The position numbers were made by a program, and so were the translations under genes. This document shows positions 9,333-19,704 of a stretch of DNA of 64,000 nt, piece after piece (the stretch's first letter is position 1; each line of letters opens with the position of its first letter). A model generated the notes under the pieces. The model had not been told where the DNA came from. It was given only the letters and a program-made list of their open reading frames with translations, and searched no databases. The stretch covers positions 204,251-268,250 of the forward strand of contig NZ_AQWL01000004.1 in assembly GCF_000376425.1 (NCBI RefSeq). Direction: 5' to 3'. This stretch comes from Thiobacillus denitrificans DSM 12475. Its GTDB lineage: Bacteria; Pseudomonadota; Gammaproteobacteria; Burkholderiales; Thiobacillaceae.

Positions 9333-10181
9333 ATGAAAATCCCCAAACGTCTCGAACCCCTGCTCGAAGACGGCCTGATCGACGGCGTCGTGCGCCAGCT
9401 CATGAGCGGCAAGGAGGCCATGGTCTTCGTCGTCCGCTGCGGCGACGACATCCGCTGCGCCAAGGTCTACAAGGAAGCCAACAAGCGCAGCTTCCGCCAG
9501 GCCGTCGACTACACCGAAAACCGCAAGACCAAGAACAGCCGCCAGGCGCGCGCCATGGCCAAGGGCAGCAAGTATGGTCGCCAGATGCAGGAGGCCGCCT
9601 GGCAGAGCGCCGAAGTCGATGCGCTGTATCGGCTCGCCGCCGCCGGCGTGCGCGTGCCCACGCCGTACAACTTCTTTGAGGGCGTGCTGCTGATGGAACT
9701 GGTGGCCGACGCCGAGGGCAACGCCGCGCCCCGGCTCAACGACGTGTCGTTCAGCGAAGACGAAGCCCTCGCCCACCACCGCACCCTGATCCGCGAAGTC
9801 GTGCGCATGCTGTGCGCCGGCGTCGTCCACGGCGACCTGTCCGAGTTCAACATCCTCTTCGGCGCCGACGGCCCGGTGATCATCGACCTGCCGCAGGCAG
9901 TGGATGCAGCCGGCAACAACCACGCCCAGGCCATGCTGGCGCGCGACGTGAACAATCTGCGGGCTTACTTCGGCCAGTTCGCGCCGGCGCTACTGGCGAC
10001 GCGATACGCCGAGGAAATCTGGGCGCTGTATGAGCACGGCAAGCTGCTTCCCGAGGTCGAACTCACCGGCCTGTATGAATGCACGTTGCCTGAAGTCGAT
10101 CTGGAAGGGGTGATGCGGGAGATTGATGACGCGCGGGAGGAAGAGGCTGCGCGCCTGTTGCGCTTGCAGGAAGCGGGATGA
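9333..10181 (+). CDS. RIO-type serine protein kinase
   Basis: A 282-residue RIO1-like atypical kinase. Seen: SGKEAMVFVV (ATP loop region), CAKVYKEANKRSFRQ (Lys of the N-lobe plus the RIO flexible loop), HGDLSEFNILF (catalytic loop, Asp near residue 170) and IIDLPQAVD (metal-binding loop). These fit RIO family signatures (HxDLSEyN and IDxxQ). Bacterial RIO kinases are poorly characterised; roles in ribosome maturation or stress are only inferred. Start ATG 9333 follows the ycaO stop by 11 bp, so the two are likely co-transcribed. Homology begins at MKIPKRLEPLLEDGLIDGVV. Confidence 0.87.
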   Translation: MKIPKRLEPLLEDGLIDGVVRQLMSGKEAMVFVVRCGDDIRCAKVYKEANKRSFRQAVDYTENRKTKNSRQARAMAKGSKYGRQMQEAAWQSAEVDALYRLAAAGVRVPTPYNFFEGVLLMELVADAEGNAAPRLNDVSFSEDEALAHHRTLIREVVRMLCAGVVHGDLSEFNILFGADGPVIIDLPQAVDAAGNNHAQAMLARDVNNLRAYFGQFAPALLATRYAEEIWALYEHGKLLPEVELTGLYECTLPEVDLEGVMREIDDAREEEAARLLRLQEAG

Positions 10182-10227
10182 TTCACCCGTGCCCGGCCAG
10201 AACGGCCTGACCGTATTTCAAGCCCGG

Positions 10228-10512
10228 TTAAAACCGGCTGTCGTTTTCACAAGGCACGCCATCATGGTCACCGTCCATTTTGGTGCCTGGGCAATACCTG
10301 GAAAAGTATTCCGCCTCTGCTCTCGATGTCATGTCTGAGCAGTGCATCCGGCCATCGCAACTGAATGACCGGGGCGCTGGCGTCGAAGCATTGGTGTCCC
10401 TGATCACAATCTTTTCAGGAGAGGCAGACTCGCCTGAATTTACCGAAGGCTGCTTACCGTAATAATTCCAGACACCAAGACCTATCAAGATCAAGAACAG
10501 AATTTTCTTCAT
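10228..10512 (-). CDS. Small membrane-anchored or exported protein with excalibur calcium-binding domain
   Basis: A 94-residue protein with a short N-terminal hydrophobic segment (MKKILFLILIGLGVWNYYG), a variable linker and a C-terminal excalibur domain: CDGRMHCSDMTSRAEAEYFSRYCPG then DGDHDGVPCEND. The four cysteines and the DxDxDGxxCE loop are the family signature, proposed to bind calcium. Excalibur domains are usually appended to nucleases or cold-shock/DUF1294 proteins; here the domain stands alone. The start is placed at ATG 10512 because the hydrophobic segment begins there. It lies 45 bp downstream of rlmB on the same strand. Confidence 0.75.
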   Translation of the reverse strand: MKKILFLILIGLGVWNYYGKQPSVNSGESASPEKIVIRDTNASTPAPRSFSCDGRMHCSDMTSRAEAEYFSRYCPGTKMDGDHDGVPCENDSRF

Positions 10513-10557
10513 TGAAAGTCCAGGTTTCCGGTCATTCACCACCTCTCGCAGAACGGC

Positions 10558-11322
10558 TCACCGCCCGCGCTGCCGCACCGTCTCATACAAGCACAGCGCC
10601 GCCGACACCGACACGTTGAGGCTTTCCACCGTGCCGCCAATCGGGATGCGCGCGACCTGATCGCAGCTCTGCTTGACCAGGCGGCGGATACCCGCACCCT
10701 CGGCGCCGAGCACCCAGGCGATGCCGGTCTTGCAGTCGATGCCGGACAGGGGCTGCTCGCCGTCCATGTCGGCGGCGATGACCCAGATGTTGTGTTCCTT
10801 GAGGTCTTCGATGGTGCGCGAAAGATTGGTGACCATGATGTAGGGCACGGTCTCGGCGGCGCCGGAGGCGACTTTTTCCACCGTGGCGTTGATGCCGACG
10901 GCGTTGTCCTTCGGTGCGATGACGGCGTGGACGCCGAAGGCGTCGGCCGAGCGCAGGATCGCGCCCAGATTGTGCGGGTCGGTGACGCCGTCGAGGATGA
11001 CCAAGAGCGGCGGGCCCTGGATGTTTTCCAGCACTTCGTCCAGCGAATGCGTGAGCGCGACCGGCTTGACGCGCGCGACCACGCCCTGGTGCTTGGCAGA
11101 CTTGCCGACCAGGCGGGCAAGGCGATCGGCTTCGACCTGCGCCAGCTTGACGCCATTGTCCTTCGCCTGATGCACCAGATCGCGCGCGCGCGCGTCGCGG
11201 CGGGTCAGGTCGAGATAGATCTCAAAAATTCCCGACGGATCCTGGCGCAGGCGCGCCAGCACCGGGTGAAAGCCGTAGATGAGTTTTTCAGCGGCCTGCT
11301 TGCCGGAGGACTTCTCGCTCAT
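10558..11322 (-). CDS. rlmB: 23S rRNA (guanosine-2'-O-)-methyltransferase RlmB
   Basis: SPOUT methylase of 254 residues that 2'-O-methylates G2251 of 23S rRNA (E. coli numbering) using SAM. The N-terminal L30e-like RNA-binding domain begins IYGFHPVLARLRQDP. The catalytic domain contains LDGVTDPHNLGAILRSADAFG (motif 1), VLGAEGAGIRRLVK (motif 2) and IPIGGTVESLNVSVSAALCLYE (motif 3). Its start overlaps the rnr stop by 4 bp, the standard rnr-rlmB operon, so the two are translationally coupled. Confidence 0.96.
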   Translation of the reverse strand: MSEKSSGKQAAEKLIYGFHPVLARLRQDPSGIFEIYLDLTRRDARARDLVHQAKDNGVKLAQVEADRLARLVGKSAKHQGVVARVKPVALTHSLDEVLENIQGPPLLVILDGVTDPHNLGAILRSADAFGVHAVIAPKDNAVGINATVEKVASGAAETVPYIMVTNLSRTIEDLKEHNIWVIAADMDGEQPLSGIDCKTGIAWVLGAEGAGIRRLVKQSCDQVARIPIGGTVESLNVSVSAALCLYETVRQRGR

Positions 11323-13604
11323 TTCTTCTTGGCGCCGGTTTTAGCCTTGCCGGATTTCTTTTCCGGCTCCCGCTTCTCGAATGCACGCTGCATGTCGAGC
11401 GCGGCGTTTTCTTGCTCGACCAGGCTGAAGTCGATCTTGCTGGTCTCGATGTCGGCGCGCATCACCTTGATGCGCACGCGGTCACCGAGGCGATATTTTT
11501 TCCCGGTGCGCTCGCCGAGCATCATGTGCTTGGCCTGGTCGTAGTGGAAGTAGTCCTGGCCAAGCTCGGAGACGTGAACCAAGCCCTCGATGAAAATCTC
11601 GTCGATCGCGACGAACATGCCGAAGCTGGTCACCGCGCTGACGGTGCCGTTGTACTCGTCGCCGATGCGGTCGCGCATGAAATAGGTTTTCAGCCAGGCG
11701 TCGACGTCGCGGGTGGCATCGTCAGCGCGGCGTTCGGTCATCGAGCAGTGCAGGCCGATTTCGGCCAGTCCCTTGGCGGGTAGCTTCTCGCCATTCAGCA
11801 CCGCCTTGATGCCGCGATGCACCAGCAGATCGGGGTAGCGGCGAATCGGCGAGGTGAAGTGGGTGTAGGCCTCGTAGGCGAGACCGAAGTGCCCCTTGTT
11901 GTCGGGGCTGTAGACCGCCTGCTTGAGCGAGCGCAGCATCACCGTCTGCAACAGGCCGTGGTCGGGGCGGTCCTTGATCTTGTCAAGCAGCGCCGCGTAG
12001 TCCTTGGCGTGCGGCTTGTCGCCGCCGCCGAGGTCGAGGCCGAACTCGGCGAGGAAGCCGCGCAGCGCAGCGAGCTTCTCCTCGGTCGGGCCTTCGTGAA
12101 CGCGGAACAGCGCCGGTTGCTTGTTCTCGTGCAGGAAGTCCGACGCGCACACGTTGGCCGCCAGCATGCATTCCTCGATGATGCGATGGGCGTCGTTGCG
12201 AATCACCGGCACGATTTCCCGGATCTTGCCCTGGTCGTCGAAATTGATCTGCGTCTCGGTCGAGCCGAAATCGATGGCGCCACGCTTGGCGCGCGCCTTC
12301 AACAGGGTGCGGAAGAGTTTATCGAGCGCCTCCAGGTGCGGCATCAGCGCGGCCTGCTGCTTCTCCGGCTTGGCAACGCCGGAGAGCCAGTCCCACACCT
12401 GGTCGTAGGTCAGGCGCGCGTGCGAATGGATCACCGCCGGGTAGAAGCGGTATTCCTTGATGCTGCCTGTGGTGGTGATGCGCATGTCGCACACCATCGA
12501 CAGGCGATCGACGTCCGGGTTGAGCGAGCACAGGCCATTGGACAGCGCCTCCGGCAGCATGGGGATGACGCGGCGCGGGAAATATACCGAGTTGCCGCGG
12601 TTGAAGCCTTCGCTGTCGAGCGCGTCCCTGGGCTGCACGTAATGGCTGACGTCGGCGATCGCCACCACCAGCCGAAAGCCGCTGCGGCCAAGCGGCTCAC
12701 AGTACACCGCGTCATCGAAGTCGCGCGCGGTCTCGCCGTCGATGGTGACGAGCGGCAGGTGGCGGATGTCCTCGCGTCCGGCCAGGTCCTTTTTCAGCAC
12801 CTTGCTTGGCAGCTTGGATGCCTGCGCCTCGACCTCAGGCGGGAACACGTAGGGCAGGTCGTGCTTGCGCAGGGCGATCTCGATTTCCATGCCGGGGCCG
12901 GTAAAGCTGCCCAGCACTTCGGACACTCGTCCCACCGCCTCGTTGTGCGCGCCGGGCTGGGTGAGGATTTCCACCGTCACCACCTGGCCGGGCTGCGCGG
13001 CGCCGGCATGCTCGGCGGGGACGAGGATATCCTGGTTGATGCGGCGGTTCTCCGCGATCAGGAAGCCGACGCCGCCCTCGAGGTAGTAGCGGCCGACGAC
13101 GAACCTGTTGACGTGCTCCAGCACTTCGACGATCTTGGCCTCGCGCCGCCCGCGCCGGTCGAAGCCGGCGACCCGCACCAGGACCTTGTCGCCGTGCAGC
13201 ACGCGGTGCATTTCCTTGGGCGACAGATAGAGGTCGTCGCCGCCCTCTTCCGGCACCACGAAGCCGAAGCCGTCGGGGTGCCCCTCGACGCGGCCCTTGA
13301 TCAGGTCGAGCTTGTCCGGCAGGCACAGCTGGCGCTTGCGGTTGAGCATCAGTTGGCCGTCGCGCTGCATCGCGCCCAGCCGCCGCTGGAACAGGTCGCG
13401 TTCGGCCTCGGTGATGTGCAGCTGCTCGGCGAAGGCATCGGCGTCGACCGGACAGCCCGCCTCGGTCAGCAGTTGAAGGATGTATTCGCGGCTCGGCAGT
13501 GGCGATTCGTAGCGTTCGATCTCACGCTCGTAGAACGGATCGGCGAGGCGGATTTCAGGAAGCTTGTGTTTGCTTGCGCGACTGCGGGATTTTTTTGAGG
13601 TCAT
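11319..13604 (-). CDS. rnr: Ribonuclease R
   Basis: Processive 3'-5' exoribonuclease that degrades structured RNA, about 761 residues. Order: N-terminal basic and winged-helix region, cold-shock domains, RNB catalytic domain (TIDGETARDFDDAVYCEPL with the metal-binding aspartates, near residue 290) and HFGLAYEAYTHFTSPIRRYPDLLVHR, then an S1 domain (YNGTVSAVTSFGMFVAIDEIFIEGLVHVSEL), then a lysine-rich tail ending KTGAKKK. An in-frame TTG lies at 13616, but ATG 13604 (MTSKKSRSR) is the likelier start; neither has a clear Shine-Dalgarno. The upstream region also holds the tRNA-Leu promoter on the other strand. Confidence 0.95.
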   Translation of the reverse strand: MTSKKSRSRASKHKLPEIRLADPFYEREIERYESPLPSREYILQLLTEAGCPVDADAFAEQLHITEAERDLFQRRLGAMQRDGQLMLNRKRQLCLPDKLDLIKGRVEGHPDGFGFVVPEEGGDDLYLSPKEMHRVLHGDKVLVRVAGFDRRGRREAKIVEVLEHVNRFVVGRYYLEGGVGFLIAENRRINQDILVPAEHAGAAQPGQVVTVEILTQPGAHNEAVGRVSEVLGSFTGPGMEIEIALRKHDLPYVFPPEVEAQASKLPSKVLKKDLAGREDIRHLPLVTIDGETARDFDDAVYCEPLGRSGFRLVVAIADVSHYVQPRDALDSEGFNRGNSVYFPRRVIPMLPEALSNGLCSLNPDVDRLSMVCDMRITTTGSIKEYRFYPAVIHSHARLTYDQVWDWLSGVAKPEKQQAALMPHLEALDKLFRTLLKARAKRGAIDFGSTETQINFDDQGKIREIVPVIRNDAHRIIEECMLAANVCASDFLHENKQPALFRVHEGPTEEKLAALRGFLAEFGLDLGGGDKPHAKDYAALLDKIKDRPDHGLLQTVMLRSLKQAVYSPDNKGHFGLAYEAYTHFTSPIRRYPDLLVHRGIKAVLNGEKLPAKGLAEIGLHCSMTERRADDATRDVDAWLKTYFMRDRIGDEYNGTVSAVTSFGMFVAIDEIFIEGLVHVSELGQDYFHYDQAKHMMLGERTGKKYRLGDRVRIKVMRADIETSKIDFSLVEQENAALDMQRAFEKREPEKKSGKAKTGAKKK

Positions 13605-13609
13605 CTTCG

Positions 13610-13638
13610 TTGACAATTTATTCGGTGCTCTCTAATAT
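13610..13638 (+). promoter_or_regulatory. Sigma-70 promoter for tRNA-Leu
   Basis: TTGACA at 13610-13615, a 17-bp spacer, and TAATAT at 13633-13638: a near-consensus promoter whose start site would fall about 7 bp before the tRNA 5' end. Its -35 box lies immediately upstream of, and touches, the rnr start region on the opposite strand. Read directly from sequence; activity is inferred. Confidence 0.75.
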
Positions 13639-13651
13639 GCGCGTCTTCGCA

Positions 13652-13738
13652 GCCCAGATGGCGGAATTGGTAGACGCACTAGGTTCAGGTCCTAGCGGTG
13701 GCAACACTGTGGAGGTTCGAGTCCTCTTCTGGGCACCA
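13652..13738 (+). tRNA. tRNA-Leu, anticodon CAG
   Basis: An 87-nt class II tRNA. The acceptor stem pairs GCCCAGA at the 5' end with TCTGGGC before ACCA; the 3' CCA is encoded. The D arm contains TGGCGGAATTGGTAGACGCA. The anticodon stem-loop is CTAGG-TTCAGGT-CCTAG, giving CAG (reads CUG). A long variable arm and the T arm (GGTTCGAGTCC) follow. The long variable arm, anticodon and overall shape define leucine identity. Confidence 0.97.
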
Positions 13739-13747
13739 GACGCTGCA

Positions 13748-13784
13748 AGCAAAAAGCCGACTTCGTGTCGGCTTTTTGCTTTTT
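13748..13784 (+). terminator. Intrinsic terminator after tRNA-Leu
   Basis: A perfect 14-bp stem (13748-13761 with 13767-13780) around the loop TTCGT, followed by a T run. The stem has A5/T5 tracts on each side, so it may also act on purA transcripts arriving from the right; the purA stop is 22 bp away. Confidence 0.85.
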
Positions 13785-13802
13785 CAAAGCTTGTTTCAGG
13801 CA

Positions 13803-16077
<2,275 letters not shown>

Positions 16078-16078
16078 T

Positions 16079-16266
16079 TCAGTTCAAAATCATCAACAAA
16101 AAAACGCCGCCCAACATGGAGGCAGCGCCGATGAAACGCAATTGGCCGTCACCGGGGTCCAGTATCCGGCGGAAGCCGTCCCGCCGCAGGGCGGGCGCGG
16201 CGAAGGCAGGACCCCTTCAATCACCCGCAGCAAACCTGTTGCGGCAAGCCCGCCGAGGCCGGTCAT
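16079..16266 (-). pseudogene. yjeT: DUF2065 (YjeT-like) small membrane protein gene with a one-base frameshift
   Basis: The expected small gene between hflC and hisZ is present but split between frames. The first frame, from ATG 16266 (overlapping the hflC stop as ATGA), reads MTGLGGLAATGLLRVIEGVL then P. The family sequence continues in the next frame as FAAPALRRDGFRRIL, then DGQLRFIGAASMLGG and a hydrophobic end VFLLMILN with TGA at 16079-16081. The 188-nt span is one base short of 63 codons, and restoring one base near 16203-16207 gives a 62-residue protein with the family pattern (VIEGxLPF...FRRI...LRxIGxxSMLGG). It may be a true mutation, programmed shifting or a sequencing error. Confidence 0.75.
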
Positions 16267-17144
16267 TGACCGCCGGCGGCACGCGGGTTCTTCATGTATT
16301 TGAAGAAGTCGGCGCTGGGATCGAGCACCATGACGTCGCTTTTGCTCTTGAAGCTTTCGCGATACGCCTGCATGCTGCGGTAGAACGCGTAGAATTCGGC
16401 GTTTCTGCCGTAGGCCGAGGCGTACACGGCCGCGGCCTTGGCATCGCCCTCGCCCTTGACGCGCTGAGCGTCGCGATAGGCATTGGCCACGATCACTTCC
16501 TTCTGCTTGTCGGCATCGGCCTTGATCTTTTCGGCTTCGGCCGCGCCGGTCGAACGCAGCTCGTTGGCCACCTGCTTGCGCTCGGCTTCCATCCGGCGGT
16601 AGACGTTTTCCGACACGGCTTCCGGCAGATCGACCCGCTTGATCCGCACGTCCACCACCTGCACGCCGATCGTGCGCGCGTCCGCGTCGGCCTTGGTGCG
16701 GATGATGCTCATGATTTCCTCGCGGCGCCCCGACACCACCTCGTTGACGGTGCGCTTGCCGAATTCGGCGCGCAGGCCGTCGTTGACGGTCTGATTCAGG
16801 CGGATCTGCGCACGCGTTTCGTCGCCGCCCACCGATACGTAGAACTGCCTCGCATCGACCACGCGCCACTTGATGAAGGAATCGACCAGCACGTTTTTCT
16901 TTTCCGAGGTGATGAAACGCTCCGGATCGGCCGCATCCAGCGTCAGGATGCGGGTATCGAAGAAACGCACGTTCTGCACCAGCGGCAGCTTGAAATACAG
17001 CCCCGGCGTTTTTTTCACCGACACCACTTCGCCCAGCTGGAACACGATGGCGTTCTGCCGCTGGTCGACGGTAAACATGCTGCCGCTCAACACCACCAGC
17101 AACACGATCAGGCCGATCAGTATGGGACCCAGACTTCTGTTCAT
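16263..17144 (-). CDS. hflC: HflC, FtsH protease modulator
   Basis: Inner-membrane SPFH protein of 293 residues that assembles with HflK into a cage around the FtsH protease and restrains degradation of membrane substrates. It has one N-terminal TM segment (SLGPILIGLIVLLVVLSGSMFTV), then the periplasmic SPFH domain (ALNA-like FQLGEVVSVKKTPGLYFKLP; DTRILTLDAADPERFITSEK) and an alanine-rich helical end. Its start overlaps the hflK stop by 4 bp, and its stop overlaps the yjeT start. Confidence 0.95.
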   Translation of the reverse strand: MNRSLGPILIGLIVLLVVLSGSMFTVDQRQNAIVFQLGEVVSVKKTPGLYFKLPLVQNVRFFDTRILTLDAADPERFITSEKKNVLVDSFIKWRVVDARQFYVSVGGDETRAQIRLNQTVNDGLRAEFGKRTVNEVVSGRREEIMSIIRTKADADARTIGVQVVDVRIKRVDLPEAVSENVYRRMEAERKQVANELRSTGAAEAEKIKADADKQKEVIVANAYRDAQRVKGEGDAKAAAVYASAYGRNAEFYAFYRSMQAYRESFKSKSDVMVLDPSADFFKYMKNPRAAGGQ

Positions 17145-18340
17145 GGCCGGTCCTCCCGTTCACGGCTGCGTAAAGCGTCGCGCGAACGCGTGTCCATGGG
17201 GGCGGGCGCAGCGGCCGGCTGCTGCGACAGCACTTCGGGCGCGCCGCTGTATGTCTGGCCGACAATCTGCTGCAATTTGTCGAGCGGCAGATAGAGGAGG
17301 CTGTTGCCACCCTTCTGGTCTACCAGCACTTTACTGGTGTTGTTCATCACAGTCTGCATGGTATCGAGATACATACGCTGGCGCGTCACCTGGGGCGCTT
17401 TCTGGTATTCGGCAAAAATCTGCACGAAGCGGCTGGCCTCGCCCTCGGCATTGGCAATCACCGACAGCTTGTAGCCCTCGGCTTCCTCTTTCAGACGCGA
17501 AGCCAGGCCGCGGGCACGCGGCACTACGTCGTTGGAGTAGGCCTCGGCTTCATTCTTCAGGCGCTCACGATCCTGCCCCGCCTTGACCGCATCGTCGAAC
17601 GCGGCCTGCACCTGTTCGGGCGGCTGGATATTCTGCAAGGTTACCTGGCTGATGCTGATGCCGGTCTTGTAGCGATCGAGAACCAGCTGCATCAGTACCT
17701 TGGCCTGTGCGGCGATATCGGCTCGGCCTTCATACAGCACGAAATTCATCTTGTTCTTGCCGACGATTTCGCGCATCGCGGTCTCGGCCACCTGCAGCAC
17801 CGAATCTTCAGGCGCGCGGTTAACGAACAGGAATGCCTTCGGGTCTTTGAGGATGTACTGCACCGCGAATTGCAGATCGATGATGTTCTCATCGTCGGTC
17901 AACATCAGGGATTCTTTCAGCACCTTGCTTTTTACCGAGGTGCGGTAACCGACTTCGACGGTGCGCACCTGATCGACGTTGACCACTTCACGCGATTCGA
18001 TCGGCCACGGCAGATGCCAGCGCGGGCCGGGCTCGGTGGTCTCGACATATTGTCCAAAGCGCAGCACCAGGCCGCGCTGGCCGGCGTCGATGATGTAGAA
18101 CCCGCTCGCCAACCACACCACGACCAGCGCACCGACCAGCAAGCCGACCAGATTGCCGCCGCCCGGCAACCCTCCGGAGGAGAAGCCATCGCCACCGCCG
18201 CTGCCGCCACCCGTGTTCTTGTTGCCGAACAGGCCATTGAGGCGCTGGTTGATGCGCCGCCAAAGTTCGTCCAGGTCAGGGGGTCCGCTGTTTTTGTTGC
18301 GGTTACCATTGTTGCCCCATTGGGGGTCGTTCCAGGCCAT
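17141..18340 (-). CDS. hflK: HflK, FtsH protease modulator
   Basis: Partner of HflC, 399 residues. A glycine-, asparagine- and proline-rich cytosolic N-terminus (MAWNDPQWGNNGNRNKNSG, then GGGSGGGDGFSSGGLPGGGN) precedes a single TM (VGLLVGALVVVWLASGFYII). The SPFH domain follows (GQRGLVLRFGQYVETTEPGPRWHLPWPIESREVV), then a long helical stretch rich in Glu, Ala and Arg (ANAEGEASRFVQIFAEYQKAPQVTRQRMYL). It lies 11 bp downstream of hflX and overlaps hflC by 4 bp, so hflX-hflK-hflC form one operon. Confidence 0.95.
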   Translation of the reverse strand: MAWNDPQWGNNGNRNKNSGPPDLDELWRRINQRLNGLFGNKNTGGGSGGGDGFSSGGLPGGGNLVGLLVGALVVVWLASGFYIIDAGQRGLVLRFGQYVETTEPGPRWHLPWPIESREVVNVDQVRTVEVGYRTSVKSKVLKESLMLTDDENIIDLQFAVQYILKDPKAFLFVNRAPEDSVLQVAETAMREIVGKNKMNFVLYEGRADIAAQAKVLMQLVLDRYKTGISISQVTLQNIQPPEQVQAAFDDAVKAGQDRERLKNEAEAYSNDVVPRARGLASRLKEEAEGYKLSVIANAEGEASRFVQIFAEYQKAPQVTRQRMYLDTMQTVMNNTSKVLVDQKGGNSLLYLPLDKLQQIVGQTYSGAPEVLSQQPAAAPAPMDTRSRDALRSREREDRP

Positions 18341-18351
18341 ATGGTTTATGT

Positions 18352-19536
18352 TTATGTAGAGAAAACTGTGGTTTGGGGAGAGGGGTCGTCTGGTTTGCCG
18401 GCTTCATTCCGGAGCCGCACGGCCAGCAGGATTTCCGACAGCGCCTCGCGTAAAAGTTCAATCCCCGCACCCGTTTGCGCGGATATATATACGCTCTGAA
18501 GTTTACCATATTCGTCGCGCCCCACTCCCGGCGCAACGCCCGTCAAATCGAGCTTGTTGTAAACCCGCAGCTGCGGCACGGCATCCGCGCCGATTTCCCC
18601 CAGCACCTTTTCGACCGCCTCGATCTGCCGTTCGCGCCCGGGGCTGGACGAATCGATCACGTGCAAAAGCAGATCGGCCTCGGCGGTCGCTTCCAGCGTG
18701 GCGCGGAAAGCAGCCACCAGGTCGTGCGGCAGACGGGTGATGAAGCCGACGGTATCGGCCAGCACCACTTCACCGCTCGCTGGTCCGTCGCCGGTCGATT
18801 CAGCCAGGCGCGGCAAATAGATCTTGCGTGTGGTGGTGTCGAGCGTGGCGAACAACTGGTCGGCCGCGTAGGCGCCGGCACGCGTCAGCGCATTGAACAG
18901 AGTGGATTTGCCCGCATTGGTGTAGCCCACCAGTGCGACCGACAATACCTGCTGGCGCGAGCGCGAACGCCGCTGGGTGCGGCGCTGCTTGCCCAGTTTG
19001 GCGAGCCGTTCGCGCAGCGCCTTGACCCGCACGCCGAGCAGGCGACGGTCGGTTTCCAGCTGTTTCTCACCCGGGCCGCGCATGCCGACGCCACCGCGCT
19101 GGCGCTCGAGGTGGGTCCAGCCGCGCACCAGGCGGGTCGACAGGTGTTGCAGCTGGGCCAGCTCGACCTGCAGCTTGCCTTCGGCGCTCTGCGCCCGGCG
19201 GGCAAAGATATCCAGAATCAGGCTGGTGCGGTCGATCACCCGGCACTGCAGGCGACGCTCCAGATTGCGCTCCTGCGCGGGCGACAGTTCGTGATTGAAG
19301 ATGACAACGTCGGCCTCGGTGGCGGCGACCAGCGCCGCGATTTCATCGGCCTTGCCGCTGCCCACGAACAACGCAGCATCCGCGCGGCTGCGTTTACCCT
19401 GGACCTCGCCCCGGATATCGAGTCCGGCGCCGGCCGCCAGCAGACGCAGCTCGGCCACGCTTTCGGCAAAATCCGGCGTCGCGAAATCGAGCGCCACCAG
19501 AACGACCCGCTCTCCGCCCGCGTGCCGCTCGATCAA
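18352..19536 (-). CDS. hflX: HflX ribosome-associated GTPase
   Basis: GTPase that splits or rescues stalled 70S ribosomes under stress. The N-terminal ND1-like domain contains GSGKADEIAAL and NHELSPAQERNLE. A coiled linker carries the HflX hallmark GGVGMRGPGEKQLETDRR. The G domain has G1 GYTNAGKST, G3 DTVGF and G4 NKLD. The frame is open to a GTG at 19557, but GGGGAGAG sits 5 bp before TTG 19536, where family similarity (LIERHAGGERVVLVALDF) begins, so TTG 19536 is preferred. The usual upstream hfq is not adjacent here. Confidence 0.92.
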   Translation of the reverse strand: MIERHAGGERVVLVALDFATPDFAESVAELRLLAAGAGLDIRGEVQGKRSRADAALFVGSGKADEIAALVAATEADVVIFNHELSPAQERNLERRLQCRVIDRTSLILDIFARRAQSAEGKLQVELAQLQHLSTRLVRGWTHLERQRGGVGMRGPGEKQLETDRRLLGVRVKALRERLAKLGKQRRTQRRSRSRQQVLSVALVGYTNAGKSTLFNALTRAGAYAADQLFATLDTTTRKIYLPRLAESTGDGPASGEVVLADTVGFITRLPHDLVAAFRATLEATAEADLLLHVIDSSSPGRERQIEAVEKVLGEIGADAVPQLRVYNKLDLTGVAPGVGRDEYGKLQSVYISAQTGAGIELLREALSEILLAVRLRNEAGKPDDPSPQTTVFST

Positions 19537-19704
19537 GGGGACTCTCCCCGTCTCCACCCAAGCGCGCTCACTGGACGGGACACTCGCCTGTCGACGCTAC
19601 GAAACGGGCCATATCGATACGCAGATGTCCCGGAGATATCGCGGCTTGGCATGCATTGTAGGTCTCTCATTTTCCGTTGGCTTCAGCGCTTGATCCTGCG
19701 CGGG

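Noticed and set aside
11817-13598. 593-codon plus-strand frame opposite rnr
   Set aside because: An antisense artefact of high-GC codon use; RNase R motifs are continuous on the other strand.
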